Source: JBDTMT01 sp033764095 (GTDB lineage: Bacteria > Desulfobacterota > Binatia > HRBIN30 > CADEER01). Taken from it: 59,643 bases of DNA. Below the pieces are notes generated by a model. It ran no database searches, was not told the origin of the DNA, and saw only the letters and a program-made list of their open reading frames with translations. Each line of letters begins with the position of its first letter. The first letter of the stretch is position 1. The stretch covers positions 1 through 59,643 of the forward strand of contig JANRJF010000118.1 in assembly GCA_033764095.1 (NCBI GenBank), given 5' to 3'. Shown piece after piece: positions 1 through 6,998 of this stretch. The position numbers were made by a program, and so were the translations under genes.

Positions 1-1
1 G

Positions 2-559
2 GCGGGGCTGGCGGCGGCCGCGGCCCTGGCCGGCGCGGCGATCAGCGTGCGGCGCGTCGAGGTCTGGCACGACGAGCTCAGTCTGTGGCGCGACTGGGCG
101 GTGCAGGAGTGGTACCTGCCGGTCGACCGCACCGCCCGGGTGCGCGACGCCGACGCCAAGCTCGGGCTGATCGAGGACGCCGCGCGCGCCGCGCCACGGT
201 CGGTGCTGCTGCAGCACAACCTCGGGGCGCTACGCCTCGAGCGCGGCGACACCGCCGGCGCGCTCGCCGCGCTGGAGACGGCGCGCCAGCTGGGCGGCGA
301 CAGCGGCATCCTGTGGCTCAACCTCGGCCGCGCCTACCTGCGCACCGGCGACATGGCGCAGGCGGACGCCGCGCTGCGCCGCGCCGTCGCAGCGGAACCG
401 TACGCGTTCTTCGCCTGGTTGAACCTGGCGCGCGTCCGCCTGGCGCGCGGCGATCGCGACGGAGCGCGCGCCGCGCTCGCCGCCTGTGCCCGCATCCGCC
501 CCGGCATGGAGCACCTGTGGCAGCCGGAGAGCAACGCGCTGGCCGGCGAGGCGCCGTGA
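2..559 (+). CDS. C-terminal part of a membrane TPR protein (5' end outside window)
   Basis: The reading frame is open from the left edge, so the gene starts outside the window; the GTG at 47 is an internal codon or a weak alternative start. The first visible residues are an Ala/Leu-rich hydrophobic stretch that looks like the end of a membrane helix. A basic turn and a W-rich segment (VWHDELSLWRDW) follow, then about three tetratricopeptide repeats (LQHNLGALRLERGD, LWLNLGRAYLRTGD, AWLNLARVRLARGD). Multi-pass membrane proteins with C-terminal TPRs of this style are often glycosyltransferase- or TMTC-like, which is inference here because the catalytic part is missing. TPRs usually mediate protein-protein contacts. 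It is convergent with the next gene. Confidence 0.7.
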   Translation, partial: AGLAAAAALAGAAISVRRVEVWHDELSLWRDWAVQEWYLPVDRTARVRDADAKLGLIEDAARAAPRSVLLQHNLGALRLERGDTAGALAALETARQLGGDSGILWLNLGRAYLRTGDMAQADAALRRAVAAEPYAFFAWLNLARVRLARGDRDGARAALAACARIRPGMEHLWQPESNALAGEAP

Positions 560-1055
560 GCTTCCCACCGTTTGCAGAGGAATCACCACCAAGGCGCCAA
601 GGCACCAAGCTCTGAGGCCGGCCTGGTGGCTTTGCCCGTCACTCCCGACCCCACCCTGCCCCCCGCGGTCCGAGGGATGGAATCGGACCCAGTTCCTTCC
701 CCGCGCCAGCGGGGGAAGGTCACTCCTGGGCAAGCCGGTTAGCGGATCCGATTGGCCTGCCGTACCCGGCTTTGCCCGCCAATGTGCCTCAGCAGCGAAG
801 TGCACGGACGAGGCTGTGAGGCTGCTCGCTGCCAGGGGCTCTGATCGTCTGCCCTGACCTGAGACTTCCCGACAGAGAAGACAGCCGACCACCAAGACAC
901 CGAGGACACCAAGGGAATCTCACACCCTCTTCTTGGTGCCTTGGTGTCTTGGTGGTGATCTTCTCGGCGGCGAGGACGCGCGTTGCTCGCTCGAGTGTTC
1001 CGGCCCGGCCGGTGGCGGCACTGACAGCCAACAGCCCAACAGCCTCGAATGCGGG
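560..1055. other. Intergenic region with repeat words, no gene seen
   Basis: This gap of about 500 bases lies between convergent genes. It contains a half copy of the ACCAAGGC word (583-610), a CCTTCCCC...GGGGGAAGG hairpin word (695-719) and a full two-armed ACCAAG palindrome (888-956). The open frames that cross it have no protein-like composition and are read through the repeats. No tRNA or convincing promoter was seen. Confidence 0.6.
888..956. repeat. Word palindrome, ACCACCAAGACACC family
   Basis: The left arm (888-913) is made of ACCAAG/ACACC words, and the right arm (932-956) is its near-perfect reverse complement around an 18-base centre. The same word family recurs at 583-610 (half) and 43583-43648 (both arms), so it is a dispersed family. 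It lies between convergent genes and could fold as a strong hairpin. Confidence 0.8.
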
Positions 1056-1655
1056 CTATGGCTTCGCCGCTGGCGCGGCTGGCGGCGCGGCGGGCGCGGC
1101 GGATTCCGCCGCTGGCGTCGTCTGGACCACGTTGGCGCCCTTGACGGCGCGGACGCGCTCGATGAACCAAGCCTGGGCGTCCTTGGAGATCGCGTCGTCG
1201 GTCAGACTGTACCAGCGTCCATCCGGGTCCAGCATCGCGGTCATCGCGGTGCCCTTCCAGAACGGGTGGGTCGGGCGCTTGCCGGTCTGCGGTCCGAGCT
1301 GCTTGCTGATCGCCGCCTCGACCTGCTTCGGGTCGTTGTCCTTGTAGTAGACGATGAACGCCCACAGCTTGCCCTTCCAGAAGCGCAGCTCGACGTCACC
1401 CGGCTTGGTCAGCGCCGGCGCACTGGTGTCGTGCACGACGTAGCGCACCAGGTCCTCCGCCATGATCGTCTGCGCGCCGAGCACCTGGTCGGGGCGCAGT
1501 TGCTCCATCTTCGGATAGATCTTCTTCACCTCGTCGACGCTCATGCCGAGCTTTGCCTTGCCGACGGCGGTGATGTCGGTGGCCGACGCCGGCGCCGCCA
1601 CCGCCAGCGCGATCCCGATCACTGCGCCCAGGCCCTGCCGTACGATTCCTCGCAT
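1056..1655 (-). CDS. Secreted protein of unknown function, paralogue of 6351-6926
   Basis: This is a 199-residue protein with a clear signal peptide (hydrophobic core IGIALAVAAPASA, cleavage near residue 25). The mature part carries VGKAKLGMSVDEVKKIYPKM, VELRFWKGKLWAF, KQLGP and a DDAISKDAQAWF helix, and ends in an Ala/Pro-rich tail. I do not recognise a named domain. The gene at 6351-6926 shares the same landmarks in the same order (GYGKAKFG, KKLYP, VELRFWKDQLWG, KQLGP, DDALSKQAQAWL), so the two are paralogues. The start is supported by a purine-rich GAGAGGGG box a few bases upstream. Location is predicted to be periplasmic or exported. Trp-rich landmarks suggest a ligand- or membrane-surface role, but this is speculation. 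Confidence 0.75.
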   Translation of the reverse strand: MRGIVRQGLGAVIGIALAVAAPASATDITAVGKAKLGMSVDEVKKIYPKMEQLRPDQVLGAQTIMAEDLVRYVVHDTSAPALTKPGDVELRFWKGKLWAFIVYYKDNDPKQVEAAISKQLGPQTGKRPTHPFWKGTAMTAMLDPDGRWYSLTDDAISKDAQAWFIERVRAVKGANVVQTTPAAESAAPAAPPAAPAAKP

Positions 1656-1753
1656 GAAAGCACCCCTCTCTCTGGTCAGCTCACAAGCTGCGTACTCATG
1701 TCGGCGAGCCGCCGGACTGCCCGACCGCTCGCCCTGCCCTCGAATCCTGTATC

Positions 1754-2665
1754 TCAACTGGCGGTTGCCGGGCTCGCCCGGCCGCCCGTCGCCAGGTAGT
1801 ACCCCGCCGCGGCGGCGACGAAGCCGGTGGTGTGTACCCACGGATGGTTGGCCGTCGCGCTCTGGCCGTCGTAGGCGAACGACGTGCGGCCCGAGATCCA
1901 GCGCCCATCGGCCGGCTGCGCGGCGGCGATCACCTCGATCCAACCTGCCGCCTCGTCGGCCGCCGGCGTCGTGAAGGCGAGCAGAATCGCGGCGCGCTCG
2001 GCAAACAGGTCGCTGAAGGTCGGGTCGGCGCGCTGCTCGGCGGCGATGCGCCGCAGCAGATCGGCGCGCCGTTCGCGCACCGGCGCCGGCAGCGCCAGGC
2101 CGACGGCGTCGGCCCATTCCAGCACCAGCAGTTGGTGGGTGAGCGGGTAGCCGGTCAGCGGCTGGGCGGTGAAATCGTCGATGAAAGCCATGGCGCGATC
2201 CGGCGGCGCGCCGACCGGCGCGAAGATGTAATTCGCCAGTCGCATGATGCCGTGCCCGGCGTCGGCGGGCAATTCGAGCCGCGGCGCGGCAGGGTCGACC
2301 AGGCGGGCGGCGCGATGGCCGGCCAGGCCGCGGCGGGTGCGCTCGAGCAGCGCGTCGAGCGCCGGGTCGGGGCGCCGCCGCGCCAGCTGCTGCAGGAACC
2401 AGGTCTCGCCGACCTCCATGCGCGGCGCGTCGGCGGCGGCGAGCGCCGCCACGGCGCGCCCGTACACGCGTTGCGCGGCGCAGCAGCCGTCCGCGTCGGC
2501 GCGCTGGCCGGGCGGCGTGCCCGGGCAGCGGTCGGCGGCGTCGCCGACGCGGTCGCCGTCGGCGTCGCCGGCGCAGGAGACCAGCGCGGCGAGCAGCAGC
2601 CCCAGGATCGCGCGGCTGAAGCGCCGCGCGCGGCGCGGCGGGAAGCAGGCGAGCCTGCCGGTCAT
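1754..2665 (-). CDS. Lipoprotein with an N-terminal thrombospondin type 3-like calcium motif
   Basis: This 303-residue protein has a basic N-terminus and a hydrophobic stretch ending in a lipobox (LVSC, Cys near 31), so it is probably lipidated and placed in the outer membrane. Directly after the Cys comes an Asp-rich calcium loop of the thrombospondin type 3 kind (DADGDRVGDAADRCPG) with later cysteines. The remaining 230 residues are helical and do not resemble a family I can name; landmarks are MRLANYIFAP, LVLEWADAVG and HPWVHTTGF. No obvious ribosome binding site precedes the ATG. It follows the dockerin-like gene on the same strand but is separated from it by a strong hairpin at 2686-2716, so it may be a separate transcript. 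Confidence 0.65.
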   Translation of the reverse strand: MTGRLACFPPRRARRFSRAILGLLLAALVSCAGDADGDRVGDAADRCPGTPPGQRADADGCCAAQRVYGRAVAALAAADAPRMEVGETWFLQQLARRRPDPALDALLERTRRGLAGHRAARLVDPAAPRLELPADAGHGIMRLANYIFAPVGAPPDRAMAFIDDFTAQPLTGYPLTHQLLVLEWADAVGLALPAPVRERRADLLRRIAAEQRADPTFSDLFAERAAILLAFTTPAADEAAGWIEVIAAAQPADGRWISGRTSFAYDGQSATANHPWVHTTGFVAAAAGYYLATGGRASPATAS

Positions 2666-2685
2666 GGGTGCGGCGGCGGCGCGCT

Positions 2686-2716
2686 CGCGAGTGGGGCGCT
2701 GGTGGCCCCACTCGCG
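2686..2716 (-). terminator. Strong intergenic hairpin downstream of the dockerin-like gene
   Basis: A perfect 12-base stem (CGCGAGTGGGGC paired with GCCCCACTCGCG) encloses a 7-base loop and lies 10 bases past the stop codon of the gene ending at 2727. No U-tract is visible, so it is a terminator-like or mRNA-stabilising hairpin rather than a textbook intrinsic terminator. Confidence 0.55.
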
Positions 2717-2726
2717 CGGCGCGCGC

Positions 2727-4073
2727 TTACGGCTGGCTGCAGGTGAAGGTGTTCTGGCTGAGGATGTCGCCCAGGGTGGAGTCGAAGAAGCCGAGCTGGC
2801 CGACCAGCTTCAGGCCGTTGACGTTGCCGGCGGCATAGTTCGCGCAGCTGATCGGCGCACCGGTCATCACGCGCGGCTGTGGCGGCGTGTTGGTGCCGCT
2901 GCTGTTGTTCACGTTGATCAGCTGGCCGGTCGAGGTGCTGGTGGTGACGCCGCCGCAGACGCCGGCGAGCACGATGGTATTGGCGTCGAGGCAGTCGCCG
3001 TCGCTCGGCAGCTCGACGTCGATCTGCGTGCCGACGTTGCAGGTCAACGACCCCGCCGGCGCCGCGGCGCCGAGGCTGTCGCCGCCGCACGAGCAGTTGC
3101 AGGTGCCGATGTGCGACACCGGCTCGGCGCCGACGCACTGGCCGCCCGGGCACTCGCTGTCGCGCAGGCAGCTGGCTTCCTCGTTGGTGCCGCCCTGGCA
3201 GTAGCCCTCGCAGCCGTAGGTGAGCGGCTCGTAGGTCGCGCCGAGCGAGCCGCAGCGCGCCTGGCAGGCGGTGAGGCACTGGGCGTTGCTCGAGCAGGTG
3301 CCGATGTTGTGATTGGTGCTGAGGTCGACGTCGGTGCCGACGCCGCCGTCGCAGTCGAAGCGGCCGGGCGCGCAGCCCGGGAACGGATTGACGCAGACGT
3401 CGCCGATCGACGGGATGACGACGGTGCCGAAGCTCTTCACGCCGCACGTGCAGGCGGCGGCGCCGTCGGCGCCGGGCGCGCCGCAGTCGATCTCGATGAC
3501 GCCGGTGGCGCCGAACGCCGGCAGCGGGAAGGCCTGCGTCTGCAGGAGCAGCGTGCTGCCCGGTGCGCCGTTGAGCTTGCACTCGCGCTTGCCGAGCGGC
3601 GCGACGGTCGCGGTCGGGGTCGGCGTGTTGGTCGGCGCGGTGGTGTTGGTCGGCGTCGGCAGCGGCGTGTTGGTGCGCGTCGCGGTCGGCACCGGGGTGT
3701 TGGTCGAGACCGGCGTATTGGTCGGCGGCACGGTGTTGGTCGGCTTCGGCGTGGCGGCCATCTGGCAGGTGGCGGGATCGAGGAACGAGTCGACGCAGAG
3801 GTCGACGTCGTTGCTCTCGACGCTGCCGCTGCCGTCGGCGTCGGCCGCGGCGCAGGCCGGCGCCTGCAGGCCGGCGGCGAGGTTCACGCAGTTCTGCACT
3901 TCCGCGATGCTCACCCGGCCGTCGCCGTTGCAGTCGCCGGCGCACACCGCGGCGGCGCGCGCGGCCGGCGCGAGCCACAGCGCCGCCAGCGCCAACAGCA
4001 GCGCGCGGGTCACCTGACCCGCGCCAACACAGATTCGGGAACGCGTCATGGGCATGTCCTCGCCGCGCTTCAT
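2727..4073 (-). CDS. Secreted protein with dockerin-like EF-hand pair and Thr/Pro stalk
   Basis: This 448-residue exported protein has a signal peptide ending near residue 40 (LAPAARA). Residues 44-103 hold two 12-residue calcium loops, D47-x-N-x-D-x-R-x-x-x-x-E58 and D78-x-D-x-S-x-S-x-x-x-x-D89, each followed by a helix and bracketed by cysteines: the dockerin-like arrangement. A Thr/Pro stalk of TNTPxPT units spans about 107-158, followed by a Cys-rich globular part with no family I recognise. Its ATG overlaps the stop of the upstream cohesin-like lipoprotein gene (ATGA, 4070-4073), which indicates translational coupling. In-frame starts at 4055 and 4049 are alternatives; the one at 4055 has a GAGGA box upstream. 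Cohesin-dockerin pairing with the neighbour is inferred, not shown. Confidence 0.75.
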   Translation of the reverse strand: MKRGEDMPMTRSRICVGAGQVTRALLLALAALWLAPAARAAAVCAGDCNGDGRVSIAEVQNCVNLAAGLQAPACAAADADGSGSVESNDVDLCVDSFLDPATCQMAATPKPTNTVPPTNTPVSTNTPVPTATRTNTPLPTPTNTTAPTNTPTPTATVAPLGKRECKLNGAPGSTLLLQTQAFPLPAFGATGVIEIDCGAPGADGAAACTCGVKSFGTVVIPSIGDVCVNPFPGCAPGRFDCDGGVGTDVDLSTNHNIGTCSSNAQCLTACQARCGSLGATYEPLTYGCEGYCQGGTNEEASCLRDSECPGGQCVGAEPVSHIGTCNCSCGGDSLGAAAPAGSLTCNVGTQIDVELPSDGDCLDANTIVLAGVCGGVTTSTSTGQLINVNNSSGTNTPPQPRVMTGAPISCANYAAGNVNGLKLVGQLGFFDSTLGDILSQNTFTCSQP

Positions 4074-6013
4074 GGCACCACCTCGATGGCGCCGGGCGCG
4101 CCGGCCAGGGCCACCGGCGCCGCTTCCGGCGTCGCGCCCTCGGGCTGATGGGTAAGGGAGATCGAACCGCTGGTCGCCAGTACGTGGAAGCGACAGGTGA
4201 ACACGGCGCCGTCGGGCAGCGCCGCGGCGCCGCCGCGATCGATGACGCCGATGCGCACGCCGGCGCGCTGCGCGCCGTCCGCCGGCAGGCTGGCGTACAG
4301 CAGCGTCTTACCGGCCGCGGCCGCCGCGGCGGTGACCGCGCACGGCGATCCGCCGTCCGCCTCCAGCGCCGCGGCGTCGAAGCGGATGTCGGTGGCGACC
4401 GCGGCGAGCGTGGTGCCGCTGCTCACCAGCCGGGCGGTGACGGTGGTGACCGAGCCCGCCGCGGCGGTGCCGGCCACCAGGCCGAGCGCGGCAGCGCTGG
4501 CGGTGACGTCGATGCGGCCGTCGCTGCCGACCACCGCGACCGGCGCCGCCTGGTCGCTGGCCGCCTCCGACGTATTGACCAGCGTGATCGTCGCCGGTGC
4601 GTCGATCGCGATGCGGAAGCGGCAGCGGAACAGCACGCCACTGGTGATGAGCTGGTTGTTGTCCAGGCCGATGACGCCGATGCGCAGGCGCTGCGCCTCG
4701 CCGCCCACCGTGCCGACGCTGGCGACCACCTGCTTGCTGCCGGCCAGGCGGCCGTCGATCGTGCAGGCGGGCTTGCCGCCGTTGGTCACCACGGCCAGGG
4801 CGTCGCCGTCGTACTCGATGTCGGTGGAGAGCGCGGCGATGGCGCCGCCGCGGTTGGTGAACGTCACCGGCACCTCGACCTCGGCACCGGCGTTGCCGGC
4901 GACCGCGCCGATGTCCACCGACGACGCCTGCGGCGTCGCCGTCGGCGTCGGGATGGCGGTGTCGGTCGGCCGCGTGTTGGTCGGCACCGCGGTGGCGGTG
5001 TTGGTCGGCACCGGCGTGTTGGACGGCGCCGTGGTGAAGGTGGCGGTCGGCACCGGCGTCAGCGTGCTGGTCGGCACGCTGGTGTTGGTGGGAACGGTGG
5101 TGGCGGTATTGGTCGGCGCCGGCGTGTCGGTCCGCGTCGGCGGGACGGTGTTGGTCGCGGTGCGGGTCGGCGCCCGCGTCGAGGTGGCGGTCGGCGGCAC
5201 CGTCTGCGTCGGCGGCACGGTGCGGGTCGCGGTCGGCACCGCGGTGGCGGTGAGCGTCGGCGGCACGGTGTGGGTGCTCGTCGGCGCCGGAGTCGGCGCG
5301 CCGAGCGCGATGGAGATGGCGGACTGCACGCCGGGGTCGGAGGCCGCCGCCGCGGTCGCGGCGGCGTTGACCGCGCTGGCGCTGTCGCCGAAGACCTCGC
5401 GGGTGGACTGCATGACGGCGCGGCGGATGCCGTGCAGGTCGCCGGCGTCGAGCCCGCAGAGCGTCGTGGTCTTGCGGCGAATCTCGTCGAGCACCAGCCG
5501 CACCGCGGCCTCGCTCTCGAAGTCGATGTCGACCAGCAGATCGTCGACGAACGCGCGCGTCAGCGTCGAGCCGCTGCCCACCTCGAGGATGTAGCGGCAG
5601 GTCTCGGGACTGGTGCCGGTCGGGAGCTTGATGGCGTAGGCGCCGCCGGCGCCGGTGCTGCCGCGGAAGGTCACCCGGCCGCCGGTGATACGGCCGCCGG
5701 AGATGTTCTGCGGACCGATCTCGCGCACCCGCACCTCGACGCCGGCGCCGACCGGCCGGACCGTACCGGACACCAGCGCCTCGACGCGCGCGACCACCGC
5801 GGCGGCCAGGCGCTCGAGCGCCGACGGCGCCGCCGCCACCTGTCCGTTCGGCATCGACACCGTGCCGGAGATGGTCGGCCCGTTGTTGTCCGTCGGCACA
5901 CCGCCGGACACCGACGATTCGCCGCCGCAACTCGCGAGCAGCAGCGTCGCCGCCAGGCCGAGCCAGGCGTACGGGCGCAACAGCCCACCGCGTATCATTC
6001 CGGCTCCTTTCAC
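4070..6013 (-). CDS. Surface lipoprotein with long Thr/Pro stalk and two cohesin-like domains
   Basis: This 647-residue protein has a lipobox (LLASC, Cys29) followed by a Gly/Ser-rich linker. Residues 50-235 form a globular N-terminal part, and about 240-361 are a low-complexity stalk of PTATxT/PTNT units. Two related beta domains follow (about 365-503 and 505-646). Both carry the cohesin pattern: a first strand with VEVPVTFTNRG or a similar segment, then DIEYDGDAL or DIRFDAAAL, RIGVIG or RIGVID, and a C-terminal CRFRI or CRFHV strand. Cohesins bind dockerins in cellulosomes and other surface complexes. The downstream gene, coupled by ATGA, encodes a dockerin-like protein. The architecture looks like a cell-surface display post. 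An in-frame ATG at residue 6 is an alternative start. Confidence 0.75.
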   Translation of the reverse strand: MKGAGMIRGGLLRPYAWLGLAATLLLASCGGESSVSGGVPTDNNGPTISGTVSMPNGQVAAAPSALERLAAAVVARVEALVSGTVRPVGAGVEVRVREIGPQNISGGRITGGRVTFRGSTGAGGAYAIKLPTGTSPETCRYILEVGSGSTLTRAFVDDLLVDIDFESEAAVRLVLDEIRRKTTTLCGLDAGDLHGIRRAVMQSTREVFGDSASAVNAAATAAAASDPGVQSAISIALGAPTPAPTSTHTVPPTLTATAVPTATRTVPPTQTVPPTATSTRAPTRTATNTVPPTRTDTPAPTNTATTVPTNTSVPTSTLTPVPTATFTTAPSNTPVPTNTATAVPTNTRPTDTAIPTPTATPQASSVDIGAVAGNAGAEVEVPVTFTNRGGAIAALSTDIEYDGDALAVVTNGGKPACTIDGRLAGSKQVVASVGTVGGEAQRLRIGVIGLDNNQLITSGVLFRCRFRIAIDAPATITLVNTSEAASDQAAPVAVVGSDGRIDVTASAAALGLVAGTAAAGSVTTVTARLVSSGTTLAAVATDIRFDAAALEADGGSPCAVTAAAAAAGKTLLYASLPADGAQRAGVRIGVIDRGGAAALPDGAVFTCRFHVLATSGSISLTHQPEGATPEAAPVALAGAPGAIEVVP

Positions 6014-6149
6014 GATGTTTCGCGCTGGCCGGCGCGGCCGGCCTGTCGTCCCCCCAGAACGGCGTCGGGCGACGCCGCGCGGGCCCCTCGGGCACCGCGT
6101 TCTCCAATCAACTACAGCGCAAGTGTTAAAGGCAAGCGCGGAGAAGGGC

Positions 6150-6350
6150 GGCTGTCAGCCGTCAGCTATCAGCCGTCGGCTTGCAGCTCTTAAGAAGGCA
6201 GCTATCAGCCGACAGCTGTCAGCCTTCAGCTCTGAGGGAGCCCCTGTCGAACCGCTCGCCGTCAGCGCAAGGAGTCCGTGTGTCGGGCAGCGCCGCGCAA
6301 ATGGGGCCACGACCTCTGAGCTGAAGGCTGACAGCTGATAGCTGACGGCC
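6150..6350. repeat. Word palindrome, GGCTGTCAGCCGTCAGC family
   Basis: The left arm (6150-6230) repeats CAGCCGTCAGCTATCAGCC-type words. The right arm (6315-6350) is the complementary version (GGCTGACAGCTGATAGCTGACGG). The arms enclose about 85 bases of non-repeat sequence. A second copy of this word family lies at 17675-17813. The right arm abuts the stop codon of the gene ending at 6351. Confidence 0.8.
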
Positions 6351-6926
6351 TCAGTGCCGGTGCTGCTTGGCCTTCTCGATCTCTTCCGCCAGCCAGGCCT
6401 GCGCCTGTTTGGACAGCGCATCGTCGGTGGTGCCGTACCAGCGCAGCCTGGGGCTGACGATGGTCTGCGTCGCCTTGCCGGTCCAGGTGACCTGGGCCGC
6501 GTTGCTCGCCTGCGGCGGGCCGAGCTGCTTGGTGAGCATGTCCATGACCTGCTGGTCGGTGTTGTCGCCGAAGTAGCCGATCGCGCCCCAGAGCTGATCC
6601 TTCCAGAAGCGCAGCTCGACCAGGACGGGCTTCGGCAGCCCGGCGACGGTCTGGTTGTCGAGCAGCATGCGGGTGATGAACGGCCCGCCGATGAACGGCG
6701 CCACCAGCTTGTCGGTCGGCGCGACCTCGCGCAGCGTCGGATAGAGCTTCTTCACCGCCGCGGTCGAGCTGCCGAACTTCGCCTTGCCGTAGCCGGTCGG
6801 CTCGGCGGCGTTGGCGCGCATGGAGACCGCCATCAGCGCGAACAGCGCGCCGAGAACCAAAGGCGTGCGGAGGTGCCGAGATGCGGAGGTGTGAAGGTGT
6901 GCGGTGGGAAAGATCTGATCAGGCAT
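6351..6926 (-). CDS. Secreted protein of unknown function, paralogue of 1056-1655
   Basis: This protein of about 191 residues has a hydrophobic export signal (LVLGALFALMAVSM, cleavage near RANA). The mature part shares a series of landmarks with the gene at 1056: GYGKAKFG, KKLYP, VELRFWKDQLWG, KQLGP, RLRWYGTTDDALSKQAQAWL. No named domain is recognised. The start is uncertain. The ATG at 6926 gives an unusually long leader, and that leader is translated from a repeat word (6864-6907). A TTG just before the hydrophobic core is an alternative start. The two paralogues flank the cohesin/dockerin block, which may reflect a local duplication. Confidence 0.7.
   Translation of the reverse strand: MPDQIFPTAHLHTSASRHLRTPLVLGALFALMAVSMRANAAEPTGYGKAKFGSSTAAVKKLYPTLREVAPTDKLVAPFIGGPFITRMLLDNQTVAGLPKPVLVELRFWKDQLWGAIGYFGDNTDQQVMDMLTKQLGPPQASNAAQVTWTGKATQTIVSPRLRWYGTTDDALSKQAQAWLAEEIEKAKQHRH
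6864..6907. repeat. Short word repeat (GTGCGGAGGTG) inside a gene's 5' end
   Basis: GTGCGGAGGTGCCGAGATGCGGAGGTG-type words are repeated in tandem here, with no second arm nearby. They are translated as HLHTSASRHLRT in the leader of the gene 6351-6926 if translation starts at 6926. This matches the style of the intergenic word palindromes, but here the repeat lies within or just upstream of coding sequence. Confidence 0.6.
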
Positions 6927-6998
6927 CACAGGTGACCTCGGCTATCGGGCGTCCTAGCAGCCCCTCCGCCCCGCCGCACGCGTCTCTTCTCGCACGCC

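Noticed and set aside
2727..6013. Cellulosome gene cluster
   Set aside because: No glycoside hydrolase, carbohydrate-binding module or S-layer domain is recognisable nearby; only the cohesin/dockerin-like modules are present.
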